A stretch of 64,000 nucleotides of DNA, taken from Cytophagales bacterium. Lineage in GTDB: Bacteria > Bacteroidota > Bacteroidia > Cytophagales > Flammeovirgaceae. Within the stretch, counting starts at the first letter, position 1. The number at the start of each line of letters is the position of its first letter. Made by a program: the position numbers and the translations under genes. Positions 35,735 to 44,485 of this stretch are shown one piece after another. Under the pieces are notes generated by a model that made no database searches, was not told the DNA's origin, and was given only the letters and a program-made list of their open reading frames with translations. The stretch is from positions 299,052 to 363,051 of the forward strand of contig JANWWC010000002.1 of assembly GCA_025056215.1 (NCBI GenBank), given 5' to 3'.

Positions 35735-37075
35735 ATGAAGTATTTAATAGGGTGTTTTCTGTTAGGATTGAGTACAACAGGTTTGAATGCCCAAAAAACT
35801 TTCTCAAGTTTGTTGCAATCTGGTCCGATGGCAGGTTATTCTACTATGCGAGAGGTGGTTATATGGGTACAAACTACTCAGCCAGCATCTGTTTATATCG
35901 AATACTGGGAAAAAGATTCTGTGAAGAATCGATTTAAGTCAGAAACTATTCAAACACAAGCTCTTTACGCCAATACGGGAAAAATTGTCGTTTATCCTTT
36001 AGAACCGGGCAAAAAATACGAATACGAACTTTTTATTAATGGAAAGAAACATATTCGTCCGTATGCTTTTACTTTCCAAACGCAACCTCTGTGGCAATAT
36101 CGAACTGACCCTCCGCCTTTCTCATTTGCTGCAGGAAGTTGTGCATTTATTAATGAAGAAAAATACGACCGCCCAGGAAAAGGATACGGAGATGAGTACT
36201 TCATTTTTGATTCTATTGCACGTCGAAAGCCCGATTTTATGCTTTGGTTAGGCGATAATATCTATCTAAGAGAGCCCGATTGGGATAGCTTCAACGGGAT
36301 TTTATACCGATACACTCATACGCGCTCTATTCCTGAAATGCAATCACTTTTAGCAACTACTCACCATTACGCTATCTGGGATGACCACGACTATGGTCCT
36401 AACAATGCCGATAGGAGCTTTTGGAATAAACAAGCCTCTTATGAAGCATTTCAACTTTTTTGGGCAAACCCTACGACCAACGCCACAGGAGAGGGAGGAA
36501 TTACAGGAAAATTTTCTTGGAATGATTGCGATTTCTTTCTTTTAGATAATCGTTGGTTTAGAGCACCAGAAAATCTGCGCGAAGGTAACAAAGAAATCTT
36601 AGGAAAAAAACAAATTGATTGGCTTATCGATGCACTTGCTTTTAGCAGAGCTCCTTTCAAGTTTGTATGCGTAGGAACGCAATTTATTAGCTCTGTTCCC
36701 GATAAAGAAAACTTTGCAATCTATCCTGAAAGAGAAGAAATTATCAGACGAATTCGTGCTAATAAAATAGAGGGAGTTATATTTCTGACAGGTGACCGGC
36801 ATTTTTCTGAAATTAGCGTTTTTAAAGAATTTTCTAAATACTATCCGCTATACGATTTCACGATTTCACCTCTTACTTCTGGCATTTACGAAGTAGCTAC
36901 AGAAGGAAATATTTATCGGGAAAATGGTACTTTTGTCGCCGAACGTGCTTTTGGGTGGTTTGAAGTGAGCGGAAAACGCAAAGAAAGAGTTCTCACAGTT
37001 TCTCTCATCAATAGCAAAGGAGAAATTAAATGGAAAAAAGAAATCCGCGAAACAGAACTCAAATACGAAAAATAA
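35735..37075 (+). CDS. PhoD-type alkaline phosphatase/phosphodiesterase
   Basis: A 446-residue secreted metallophosphoesterase. The signal peptide MKYLIGCFLLGLSTTGLNAQ is followed by an N-terminal beta-sandwich (FSSLLQSGPMAGYSTMREVVIWVQT) and the PhoD metallophosphatase domain with AAGSCAF, FMLWLGDNIYL, IWDDHDYGPNN and FLTGDRHFSE, which hold the metal ligands (D, N, H). PhoD-like enzymes hydrolyse phosphomonoesters and diesters, including teichoic acids, in the periplasm or outside. Choosing the ATG gives a clean signal peptide; an upstream TTG would add 18 residues inside the promoter. It is followed by queA after 73 nt. Confidence 0.88.
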   Translation: MKYLIGCFLLGLSTTGLNAQKTFSSLLQSGPMAGYSTMREVVIWVQTTQPASVYIEYWEKDSVKNRFKSETIQTQALYANTGKIVVYPLEPGKKYEYELFINGKKHIRPYAFTFQTQPLWQYRTDPPPFSFAAGSCAFINEEKYDRPGKGYGDEYFIFDSIARRKPDFMLWLGDNIYLREPDWDSFNGILYRYTHTRSIPEMQSLLATTHHYAIWDDHDYGPNNADRSFWNKQASYEAFQLFWANPTTNATGEGGITGKFSWNDCDFFLLDNRWFRAPENLREGNKEILGKKQIDWLIDALAFSRAPFKFVCVGTQFISSVPDKENFAIYPEREEIIRRIRANKIEGVIFLTGDRHFSEISVFKEFSKYYPLYDFTISPLTSGIYEVATEGNIYRENGTFVAERAFGWFEVSGKRKERVLTVSLINSKGEIKWKKEIRETELKYEK

Positions 37076-37148
37076 TTTAGAAATAGAAACCTTATTTCGC
37101 TCAACTTGCAAAGCGCTCAAAACACCGTAACAAAAAACTTTTCTGTAT

Positions 37149-38360
37149 ATGAATTCTCTTTCACTCGACGAATTTGATTACGAACTTCCAGAAGAAAGAA
37201 TAGCTCAATATCCTGTTTCGCCTCGTGATGCATCAAAGTTGCTCATTTACAAGCATCCTACTATTCAGCATACTATATTCCGAGAACTACCCAAATTATT
37301 ACCTGCTAATTCTGCCTTGTTTTTTAACAACACAAAAGTGATTCCAGCAAGGTTGTTTTTTCAAAAAAAAACAGGAGCAACTATCGAAATATTCTTAGTA
37401 AATCCTGTATTTCCTACTGCTGTAACAGATAAAGCAATGTTGGTTACTGAATCTGCTACTTGGAAATGCATGATTGGAAACTTAAAACGTTGGGATTCAG
37501 AGACAACTCTCACCTTAGAAATTCACACCGAAAAAGGAGAACCTTTGCAACTGCAAGCATCGCTTTACAATCGAAAAGAACAACTGGTTACATTTCGTTG
37601 GACGCCTTCTCATCTTTCTTTTGCAGAAATGCTCACCTGTTGCGGACAAATTCCGCTACCTCCTTACCTAAAACGGAAAGCTGAAAAAAACGATTATCAA
37701 ACTTATCAAACTGTTTACAGCAAAAAAGAAGGTGCTGTCGCGGCTCCTACAGCAGGCTTACATTTCACTGAAAATGTGTTAGAAGAACTTCAAAAACGAA
37801 ACATACGCTTAGAAGAACTTACTTTGCACGTTTCTGCTGGAACTTTTCAGCCTATCAAAGGCAGTATCGAAACGCATACGATGCACAAAGAACAAATAAT
37901 AGTTTCAAAAAGCAATGTAGAAACGCTTTTAAATCGAACTTTTGTCACCGCTGTAGGTACAACCTCGATGCGCACCTTAGAAAGTTTGTATTGGTATGGA
38001 GTTTTATTACAAGAAAACCCACATGCAGAATTTTTCATTCCGCAAAATATTGCATACGAATATTGCGGTTCTCTACCTTCCTTAGAAGAAGCTGTGCAAA
38101 AAGTTCAAAAGCGCATGCAAGCTTTACAAACCGAAATTCTTATAGGAGAAACTCAGATTTTTATTCGACCTGGCTACGACTTTAAAGTTTGTAACGCTTT
38201 GATTACTAATTTTCACCAACCTAAAAGTACTCTTATTTTGCTTGTAGCAGCTTTCACAAATGGAAACTGGAAAAAAATTTACGACTATGCCCTACAAAAT
38301 GAATTTCGATTTTTGAGCTACGGCGATTCGTCTATTCTGTTTAGAAACGAACCTACCTAA
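37149..38360 (+). CDS. queA: S-adenosylmethionine:tRNA ribosyltransferase-isomerase QueA
   Basis: A 403-residue enzyme that transfers the ribosyl moiety of SAM to preQ1 in tRNA, giving epoxyqueuosine. Family features include the opening LDEFDYELPEERIAQYP, FNNTKVIPAR, GQIPLPPYLKRKAEKNDYQTYQ (with the YQTVY block), GAVAAPTAGLHFT, THMKSE-like THTMHKEQI, TTSMRTLES, and the C-terminal LITNFHQPKSTLILLVAAF. tgt, which acts before it in the queuosine pathway, is in this window at about 55 kb but not linked. It converges with the NlpC/P60 gene. Confidence 0.95.
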   Translation: MNSLSLDEFDYELPEERIAQYPVSPRDASKLLIYKHPTIQHTIFRELPKLLPANSALFFNNTKVIPARLFFQKKTGATIEIFLVNPVFPTAVTDKAMLVTESATWKCMIGNLKRWDSETTLTLEIHTEKGEPLQLQASLYNRKEQLVTFRWTPSHLSFAEMLTCCGQIPLPPYLKRKAEKNDYQTYQTVYSKKEGAVAAPTAGLHFTENVLEELQKRNIRLEELTLHVSAGTFQPIKGSIETHTMHKEQIIVSKSNVETLLNRTFVTAVGTTSMRTLESLYWYGVLLQENPHAEFFIPQNIAYEYCGSLPSLEEAVQKVQKRMQALQTEILIGETQIFIRPGYDFKVCNALITNFHQPKSTLILLVAAFTNGNWKKIYDYALQNEFRFLSYGDSSILFRNEPT

Positions 38361-38368
38361 ACACTTCT

Positions 38369-39139
38369 TTATAACACTCTTTTTAAAAAAATACCTCGAT
38401 GAGTATAACAATTTTCTGAAGCGCTCCATATTCCACAAGAATCGTATGAATCTATTCGAACTTCTCCCGAAGCATGAAAAATTTGCTTTCTATTAGCTAA
38501 AAAACCTACATGAACAACTTTTCCAGCGTCGTTTGTAAAGAACGCTAAATCTCCTTTTTGTCGCATTGCAAACTCTATAGAAATTCCTTTTTGCGCCTGT
38601 TGCCAAGCGTCTCTTGGAAGAAAAATGCCTTGTGTGCGATAGAGTATTTGCACAAAGCCCGAACAATCAAATCCCCAAACTGTTTTTCCACCCCATAAAT
38701 ATGGTACTCCAATCAAACGTTTGGAAGTTCTTATAATATCTGCCTTTTTGAACTGATGCTCAACAGGAACCTTAAATTGCATATTTCCTACTTGCAAATG
38801 AGCATTATTGTGTATCTTGTAAAAAAAGCTACCTAAGGGAGCTATTATTCGAAACTCAGAAACTGTCTTAGCAACTATTTGCAGATGCGGATTGCAAAAA
38901 CGAATGCCTTGCAAATGTTCTTGAAATAGTTGCTCAGAAATTTCGGAATAATTTCGCTTATGAATCCAACCTAAGTATTCATCGACGTGAGCGAGAATCA
39001 AATACCATTCGCCACAAGAACTTTGTTCTACTATAGAATACAATTCTCCTAAAATCAATTGAGAAACCATTTCAGATGCATGACTCGGCTCTTTCCGAAC
39101 AGGCACATAGGCGCGATGACATATTCCGTATTTTTTCAT
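38369..39139 (-). CDS. NlpC/P60-family peptidoglycan endopeptidase with SH3-like N-terminus
   Basis: A 256-residue C40 cysteine peptidase. The N-terminal 60 residues form an SH3b-like domain (VPVRKEPSHASEMVSQLILGE...W) and a second sandwich-like region leads to the catalytic domain: Cys in WGFDCSGFVQILYR, His in KVVHVGFL, and the polar third residue near IFHASG. It should cleave D-Glu/meso-DAP-type stem-peptide bonds. No signal peptide is visible, as in several Bacteroidota YkfC-like enzymes that act on recycled muropeptides in the cytoplasm, so a recycling role is possible. It overlaps xseA by 4 nt. Confidence 0.88.
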   Translation of the reverse strand: MKKYGICHRAYVPVRKEPSHASEMVSQLILGELYSIVEQSSCGEWYLILAHVDEYLGWIHKRNYSEISEQLFQEHLQGIRFCNPHLQIVAKTVSEFRIIAPLGSFFYKIHNNAHLQVGNMQFKVPVEHQFKKADIIRTSKRLIGVPYLWGGKTVWGFDCSGFVQILYRTQGIFLPRDAWQQAQKGISIEFAMRQKGDLAFFTNDAGKVVHVGFLANRKQIFHASGEVRIDSYDSCGIWSASENCYTHRGIFLKRVL

Positions 39140-40344
39140 GAAATAACTACTGATTGAATAGTTTGCGTAGCTGTATGAGTAGTTAAAATATCTCCCTTGT
39201 TTACAATTTGATTTTTAATATTTTTTCCATTGACCTCTGTAAGAGTAAATCCTCTTTCAAGCACTTTTTGAGGATTTAGCGCTTGAATTTCGTTGAATAT
39301 CATAGCTAACTTATGTCTTTGCCTTTGCAGAAACTGTTCAGCAGCATAGCGAATTTTAGTTTCAAGCTCTATTAAATAATGTCTCTCTTGTTCAATGTTG
39401 CTTTTAACAACTTGATAAACGAGCAATTTTATTTCTTGAAGCTGATACTTCTGTTTGAGTACAAGCATGTGGGCCGACTGCTCAATTTGTTGCCGAAGTT
39501 GCAAAACAGTTTGGTGAAAAGAAACTAGACGCTCAAGTAGAAAGTCAGCCACGGCAGTAGGCGTTTTAAAAGATTGGTAAGCTGTAAGGTCTGCAGCCGT
39601 CTGGTCTCGATGATGTCCAATTCCTGTAAGCACTGGCAAACGGCACAGTGCAATAGCTTGAGCAACTTCATATTCGTTGAATACTTGCAAATCTAAAGCT
39701 GAGCCTCCACCTCGAATTACTACTACTACGTCGTGTTTTGTTTCATCGATGCGATTGAGTTGCTCTACAAGAAGAGAAACAGCGTTTTCCCCTTGCACCA
39801 AGGTCGGATAAAGGGTAATTTCAAAGAAATAATGAGAATGCTCTTTAGAAAGATGCTGCATAAAATCTTCATAACCTGCTGCATTTGCAGAAGAAATGAC
39901 CGCTATTCGCTGAGGAACAAGAGGAAGAGACAGCTTCTTTTGTTGAAGATTGAGACCTTGTTTAATCAATAAAGCAATCGTTTCCTGATTTTTTTGTTCA
40001 AGTTCTCCTAAAGAATATTCAACATCGATGTTTTGAACAATAAGCGATAATCCGAAGACTTCATGAAAATGAAGAGTAGCCAAAAAAAGAACTTTATTTC
40101 CTTTTTTAAGGATGTTCCACAAGTTTTGATGATTTTTTTGATTCAAATAACGCGCTACATTCTCCCAAATAATACCGCGCATTTTAGCAACAATCTGATT
40201 ATCAGACTTTTGAACCAAATCTAAATATACGTGGTTTCTGGAATCTATTTGTGCTATTTCTGCTAAAATCCAAAATTCTGTTTCAAAACTGTTAAAAACT
40301 TGCTTAATACCTTGGCATATTTCTAACAAAGTATAGTGTTTCAT
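39136..40344 (-). CDS. xseA: Exodeoxyribonuclease VII large subunit
   Basis: A 402-residue XseA: N-terminal OB-fold (FETEFWILAEIAQIDSRNHVYLDLVQ), then the catalytic region with RIAVISSANAAGYEDF, VVVIRGGGSALDLQVFNEYEVA and LTGIGHHRDQTAADL, followed by coiled-coil helices (about residues 270-350). It degrades single-stranded DNA to oligonucleotides together with several copies of the small subunit XseB. No xseB is found nearby; the gene is short and may lie elsewhere. It is coupled to the NlpC/P60 gene by an ATGA overlap. Confidence 0.93.
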   Translation of the reverse strand: MKHYTLLEICQGIKQVFNSFETEFWILAEIAQIDSRNHVYLDLVQKSDNQIVAKMRGIIWENVARYLNQKNHQNLWNILKKGNKVLFLATLHFHEVFGLSLIVQNIDVEYSLGELEQKNQETIALLIKQGLNLQQKKLSLPLVPQRIAVISSANAAGYEDFMQHLSKEHSHYFFEITLYPTLVQGENAVSLLVEQLNRIDETKHDVVVVIRGGGSALDLQVFNEYEVAQAIALCRLPVLTGIGHHRDQTAADLTAYQSFKTPTAVADFLLERLVSFHQTVLQLRQQIEQSAHMLVLKQKYQLQEIKLLVYQVVKSNIEQERHYLIELETKIRYAAEQFLQRQRHKLAMIFNEIQALNPQKVLERGFTLTEVNGKNIKNQIVNKGDILTTHTATQTIQSVVIS

Positions 40345-40390
40345 TGTAAGAATTTGTTGAATCTTTTTTAGAAAAAATTATACAAATAAA

Positions 40391-40421
40391 TTTGTTTTTT
40401 GTTTAACTTTTTATAATTTTG
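40391..40421 (+). promoter_or_regulatory. Consensus sigma-A promoter of the ECF sigma gene
   Basis: TTTG, exactly 19 nt, TAATTTTG (TAnnTTTG). This is one of the best promoter matches in the window; it predicts a leader of about 20 nt. Confidence 0.65.
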
Positions 40422-40447
40422 GTTAGACAAAAATAAATAATGCTGCC

Positions 40448-40969
40448 ATGACAATTGCCGAATTTTCTCAAAATATAGGAAAACTTCAGAATTCATTGAA
40501 ACCTTTTGCTCTTCGTTTGACAAAAGATGTAGACGATGCGTACGACTTGCTTCAAGAAACTATGATGAAAGCCTACACCAATCGCGATAAATTTACCGAA
40601 GGTACTAACTTGAAGGCGTGGCTTTACACTATCATGAAAAATACATTTATTACCAATTACCAGCGCAATGCTCGCCGAAATACCTTTATTGATACGACGG
40701 ATAATCTTCGTTTCATCAATTCAAGTGAAAGCATAACTTATAATTTAGCTACTTCAAACTTTGCGGTCGCTGATATTGAAAGAGAAATCGAAAAGTTAGA
40801 TGAATCTTACCGAATTCCTTTTGTCATGCATTTCAGAGGGTTTAAATACCACGAAATTGCAGAAAGATTAAAAATTCCGATTGGAACAGTTAAAAATCGA
40901 ATTCATATTGCTCGCAAAGAATTAAAAGATAAGTTAAGTGCCTACGGATACAAGTTTTCTAATAATTAA
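40448..40969 (+). CDS. ECF-family RNA polymerase sigma factor
   Basis: A 173-residue sigma-70 family factor with only regions 2 and 4. Region 2 includes LTKDVDDAYDLLQETMMKAY and the -10-binding LKAWLYTIMKNTFITNYQRN. Region 4 includes LDESYRIPFVMHFRGFKYHEIAERLKI (helix-turn-helix) then PIGTVKNRIHIARKEL. It is a single-gene unit flanked by a consensus housekeeping promoter and a strong terminator. No anti-sigma factor gene is adjacent, in contrast to many ECF loci, which suggests control by transcription or turnover rather than by a partner. This resembles stand-alone ECF factors common in Bacteroidota. Confidence 0.92.
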   Translation: MTIAEFSQNIGKLQNSLKPFALRLTKDVDDAYDLLQETMMKAYTNRDKFTEGTNLKAWLYTIMKNTFITNYQRNARRNTFIDTTDNLRFINSSESITYNLATSNFAVADIEREIEKLDESYRIPFVMHFRGFKYHEIAERLKIPIGTVKNRIHIARKELKDKLSAYGYKFSNN

Positions 40970-40992
40970 TCTCAATACAATCAACTATTTCC

Positions 40993-41020
40993 AAAAAATC
41001 CCTTTCCAAAAGGGATTTTT
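40993..41020. terminator. Bidirectional terminator between ECF sigma and rimO
   Basis: Perfect stem AATCCCTTT/AAAGGGATT with a 3-nt loop, flanked by A-rich and T-rich arms that act as U-tracts on both strands. Convergent genes end on either side. Confidence 0.85.
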
Positions 41021-41024
41021 ATTT

Positions 41025-42347
41025 TTATTTGACAATATCTCCAAATAAATCAAACTCTTCTGCATGAGTAATTTTTACATTTGCAAAATCGCCTATGCGA
41101 ACATAATTGTTTTTGGCATCTACAAGTACTTCGTTATCTACTTCTGGAGAATCTGCTTCTGTTCTTCCTATGAAATAACCACCTTCTTTTCGGTCAAACA
41201 AAACTTTTTGTATAGTACCAACTTTCTCTTGATTAATTTGAGCTGAAATTTCTTGCTGCAATTCCATGATAGCCTCGGCGCGTTCTCGTTTGACTTCTTC
41301 TGGTACATTGTCTTCCATACTAAAAGCATAAGTTTGTTCTTCATGAGAATAAGTAAACACCCCTAAGCGTTCAAAACGCATCTTTTCAATAAAATCGAGA
41401 AGCTCCAAAAAATCGGCTTCTGTTTCACCAGCATGTCCTGCAATCATGGTGGTTCTAAGAGTAATCCCAGGTACTTTTTGGCGAATCTTCGCAATAAGTT
41501 CTTCTGTTTTTTCTTTAGTAATTCCTCTTCGCATAATTTTTAGCATGCGCGTAGAGGCGTGTTGCAGCGGAATATCTAAATATTTGCAAATATTAGAGCG
41601 CTTTGCTATCACATCGAGAACATCTTCGGGAAAACCAGTTGGAAAGGCATAATGCAATCGAATCCATTCTATACCTTCTACATCTGCCAGGCGCTCCAAA
41701 AGTTCAGCTAAAGCTCGTTTCTTATAGAGATCTATTCCATAGTAAGTAGAATCTTGAGCGATGAGCAAAATTTCTTTAACTCCATTTTTTGCTAAGTGGT
41801 GCGCCTGAGAAACAAGTTCTTCCATAGGGCGAGAAACGTGCCGACCTCGCATAAGCGGAATTGCACAAAAAGAGCAAGGGCGGTCACAACCTTCAGAAAT
41901 CTTTAAAAAAGCATAATGCTTGGGAGTTGTGGTAATTCTTTCACCAAGAAGCTCATGTTTATAATCCGCTTTGAATTTTTTCAGCAACGCAGGAAGTTCG
42001 TTAGTTCCAAAAAAGGCATCTACTTGCGGAATTTCTTTCTCAAGTTCATTTTTATAACGTTGCGAAAGGCAACCTGTAACATAAAGTTTTTCAATTTTTC
42101 CTTTCTCTTTTGCTTCAGCAAAACGAAGAATAGTATCAATCGATTCTTGCTTTGCATTTTCGATAAATCCACAAGTGTTAATGATGATGATGTTAGCATC
42201 GCGCTTTTTAGATTCGTGAACTGTTTCTATCTGATTAGCGCGCAGCTGCGTAAGAATATTTTCAGAATCTACTAAATTCTTAGAACAACCTAAAGTAATG
42301 ATATTTACTTTATCTTTTTGGAACTTTTTAGTTTTCATACCCGACAA
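41025..42347 (-). CDS. rimO: Ribosomal protein S12 methylthiotransferase RimO
   Basis: A 440-residue radical SAM methylthiotransferase that modifies Asp88/89 of ribosomal protein S12. The N-terminal UPF0004 domain carries the auxiliary cluster cysteines (LGCSKNLVDSE, NTCGFIE, VTGCLSQRY). The radical SAM motif is CDRPCSFCAIP (CxxxCxxC) with the RimO-like RGRHVSRPMEELV block, and a C-terminal TRAM domain ends the protein. The 'GCSKNLVDSE' opening separates it from MiaB. It starts 17 nt after the glycosyltransferase gene and ends at a strong bidirectional terminator. Confidence 0.94.
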   Translation of the reverse strand: MSGMKTKKFQKDKVNIITLGCSKNLVDSENILTQLRANQIETVHESKKRDANIIIINTCGFIENAKQESIDTILRFAEAKEKGKIEKLYVTGCLSQRYKNELEKEIPQVDAFFGTNELPALLKKFKADYKHELLGERITTTPKHYAFLKISEGCDRPCSFCAIPLMRGRHVSRPMEELVSQAHHLAKNGVKEILLIAQDSTYYGIDLYKKRALAELLERLADVEGIEWIRLHYAFPTGFPEDVLDVIAKRSNICKYLDIPLQHASTRMLKIMRRGITKEKTEELIAKIRQKVPGITLRTTMIAGHAGETEADFLELLDFIEKMRFERLGVFTYSHEEQTYAFSMEDNVPEEVKRERAEAIMELQQEISAQINQEKVGTIQKVLFDRKEGGYFIGRTEADSPEVDNEVLVDAKNNYVRIGDFANVKITHAEEFDLFGDIVK

Positions 42348-42364
42348 ATACGCGCCAAAGTTAG

Positions 42365-43495
42365 CTAATTCTGAAATAACTTATCATAAAGGCGCAACAC
42401 TTCTTCTGAACGATTAAACTTTTGATAAACTGTTTCGCGCAAGCGAATGCCTAATTCCTGAAAAGCAATCGGGTTTTGATAAACTTCTTTGATAATAGTT
42501 TTCATTTCCTGATGCGTATGTTCGCGGCTTACTAAAAATCCATTTTTTCGATGTTCTATGTAGTCGTCAAAATCACCCACACCCTTACAAACTACTACTA
42601 ACTTTGCTAACATTCCCATTTCTTTTACAACGCTATTACTTGCCTCTGTTAAAGAAGGATGTAGCAATAAATCTGCAGCCATCATATATTGAATATATTC
42701 TGTTTGAAAGCCAAGCAAATGAACTTTTTCTTCAAGTTGATGTTGCTTTATAAATAATTCTAAACGCTCTTTTTCTGGACCATTATCCAAACAAATTAGC
42801 TGAACATCGTAACCTTCTTCTAATAACTCTTTGACAATTTCTAACAACAAAAGATGTCTTTTTAATTTCATCAGGCGCATGCATGCCAATAGAATGAGCT
42901 TGGAAGAATAACGTTGGCGAATTTCTGCTACTTTTTTCTCGTCAGGCTTGGGATACTTAGAAAAATCATAAATGTAAGGAACAATGTATACTTTTTTTAT
43001 ATCCACTTTTTCATAATTTTTCATTCCGTTATAAACCCCTGAAGACGGAACTGTAATAACTTTTGCCAAACGATTGATAATCTTATCAAATAAAATTTCA
43101 TTTGAAGGCGGAGTGTAAGAAATTCCGTCAATTTCTTTTACGAAATCGAAGTGATGCCTTCCCACAATTAGTTTAGCTCTAAAAAAAAATTGCGCTATAC
43201 ATGCAATCACATTGGCGTGTTGCAAATTGCTGTACACAACTTCTATGCGATGTTTCCAACAAAACCATACCAAAAACAAAATTTGCTTAATGTAATAAAG
43301 TTTATTCTCTTCGACAGGATGTGCCCAACATCGAATGTCGTATTTTTCCAAATCATCATGAAGTGTTCCTCGCTTTGTAGTGCTTAAAAAATAAATTTTA
43401 TATCCTCGTTTCTGTAATTCTTCTAACAAAGTTTCAATGGAAATAGAACTTTTATTATTAGAATAATAAAACAAAACGCGTTTCCTTTTTTTCAT
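42365..43495 (-). CDS. GT-B glycosyltransferase (GT4-like)
   Basis: A 376-residue two-Rossmann-fold glycosyltransferase. The N-terminal acceptor domain begins VLFYYSNNKSSISIETLLEELQKRGYKIYFLS. The C-terminal nucleotide-sugar domain contains ILLACMRLMKLKRHLLLLEIV and the EX7E motif in LLHPSLTEASNSVVKEMGML typical of GT4 retaining enzymes. It probably adds a hexose to a cell-surface polysaccharide or glycolipid. It is not in a polysaccharide cluster: its transcript continues into rimO (17-nt gap), and a divergent small membrane protein lies upstream. Confidence 0.85.
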   Translation of the reverse strand: MKKRKRVLFYYSNNKSSISIETLLEELQKRGYKIYFLSTTKRGTLHDDLEKYDIRCWAHPVEENKLYYIKQILFLVWFCWKHRIEVVYSNLQHANVIACIAQFFFRAKLIVGRHHFDFVKEIDGISYTPPSNEILFDKIINRLAKVITVPSSGVYNGMKNYEKVDIKKVYIVPYIYDFSKYPKPDEKKVAEIRQRYSSKLILLACMRLMKLKRHLLLLEIVKELLEEGYDVQLICLDNGPEKERLELFIKQHQLEEKVHLLGFQTEYIQYMMAADLLLHPSLTEASNSVVKEMGMLAKLVVVCKGVGDFDDYIEHRKNGFLVSREHTHQEMKTIIKEVYQNPIAFQELGIRLRETVYQKFNRSEEVLRLYDKLFQN

Positions 43496-43548
43496 TGCTT
43501 AAACTTGAGTATATTGTCAAGAATTCAACATTCAAAAATAGAAAAAAC

Positions 43549-43920
43549 ATGCAAAAACGAGTCACATGGTTGTTTTTTATTACACTCGCCATACCTTTTG
43601 TCTTGATGCGAGATATTTACCCGATGTTCCGTTTCGGTATGTTTGCAGAACCAAGAAAAAAGGAAACTTTAAATGAAAATATTAGCATTTACTGCGGAAC
43701 CTCTGCTTTACAACTCAAAACTTTTGATGCGTCCGAAATTAAAATAAATCATTCCGTTTTTGAGCAAATTAAAAGAAAATATTATTACACCCAACAAAGC
43801 GAAAAGCTTCTCAAAATACTCGATTCTCTTACGGGCTTCCGATACCCTTACTGGAAATTAGAGAGAATTGCATACCAAAATCTGACTTATGATACAATTT
43901 CTATCGCAATATTGCGATAA
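43549..43920 (+). CDS. Small membrane-anchored protein of unknown function
   Basis: A 123-residue protein with one N-terminal hydrophobic helix (VTWLFFITLAIPFVLM), then RDIYPMFRFGMFAEPRK and a hydrophilic domain of about 90 residues. The 'YP-x-x-R-F-G-M-F-A-E-P' motif recurs, as I recall, in Bacteroidota hypothetical proteins, but I know no function. The frame is open back to a TTG at 43495, yet that would overlap the divergent glycosyltransferase start and lacks the hydrophobic N-terminus, so the ATG is chosen. Confidence 0.6.
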   Translation: MQKRVTWLFFITLAIPFVLMRDIYPMFRFGMFAEPRKKETLNENISIYCGTSALQLKTFDASEIKINHSVFEQIKRKYYYTQQSEKLLKILDSLTGFRYPYWKLERIAYQNLTYDTISIAILR

Positions 43921-44452
43921 CAAAAACACCAACTAAAACAAATCATTCACTTTGATTGGGCTATCGAAAAACTAACCTTGTCGTCTCGATGACATCAAAA
44001 TACAAGCTCAAGCCATTCTCGAAAGCAGTTCTATCAACAAACCGAACACGATAAACAAAAACAGAGTGAATATCTTGACCATCAAAGTCCAAAACAAACT
44101 TAACAGAATTTCTAAAACCTCAAGGAACTTTTACCCAACAAGGGGAAATGATATCCGCAGAGAAAACAATACTTTTCTTAGAATCGAGTAAAAATGAAAG
44201 ATAATTTAAAAGAACTTGCAGAAGTTCAAGAAATCTTAGAATCATAAAGCCCGATGGGAACTATAACGCAGTTATAATCGTTATTCAAACCACTTACTTA
44301 AAGCCCGTAAAATGCTTTCACTTAAAATAAAAAGACGAGAAAAAAATTAAACCGCGCTGAAAGAATCGAAACCTTCCCAAAAAAGATTTTAATAAGTTTT
44401 TACAGGTCTAACTATCAAACAAACTTTAGAGTTGCGAAAAGAACTATTAAAA
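43921..44452 (-). pseudogene. Non-coding stretch with traces of a decayed gene
   Basis: No intact gene in about 530 nt. On the minus strand, from about 44247 down to 43962, one frame reads as protein-like sequence (FLLDSKKSIVFSADI..., FVLDFDGQDIHSVFVYRV..., LYFDVIETTRLVF) broken only by a TGA near 44129, and ends at a stop. The hydrophobic pattern looks like a real domain but I cannot name the family. Upstream of it the frame is lost. It is best regarded as a possible gene remnant. Confidence 0.35.
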
Positions 44453-44478
44453 CTTTCGGAACTTCATAGTTCCGAAAG
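44453..44478 (-). terminator. Intrinsic terminator of lpd
   Basis: Perfect 11-bp stem CTTTCGGAACT/AGTTCCGAAAG with a TCAT loop; on the minus strand it is followed by TTTT. It begins 8 nt after the lpd stop. Confidence 0.8.
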
Positions 44479-44485
44479 AATATTG

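Noticed and set aside
43495-43548. TTG-started N-terminal extension of the small membrane protein
   Set aside because: It would overlap the divergent glycosyltransferase start and place 18 polar residues before a normal hydrophobic N-terminus.
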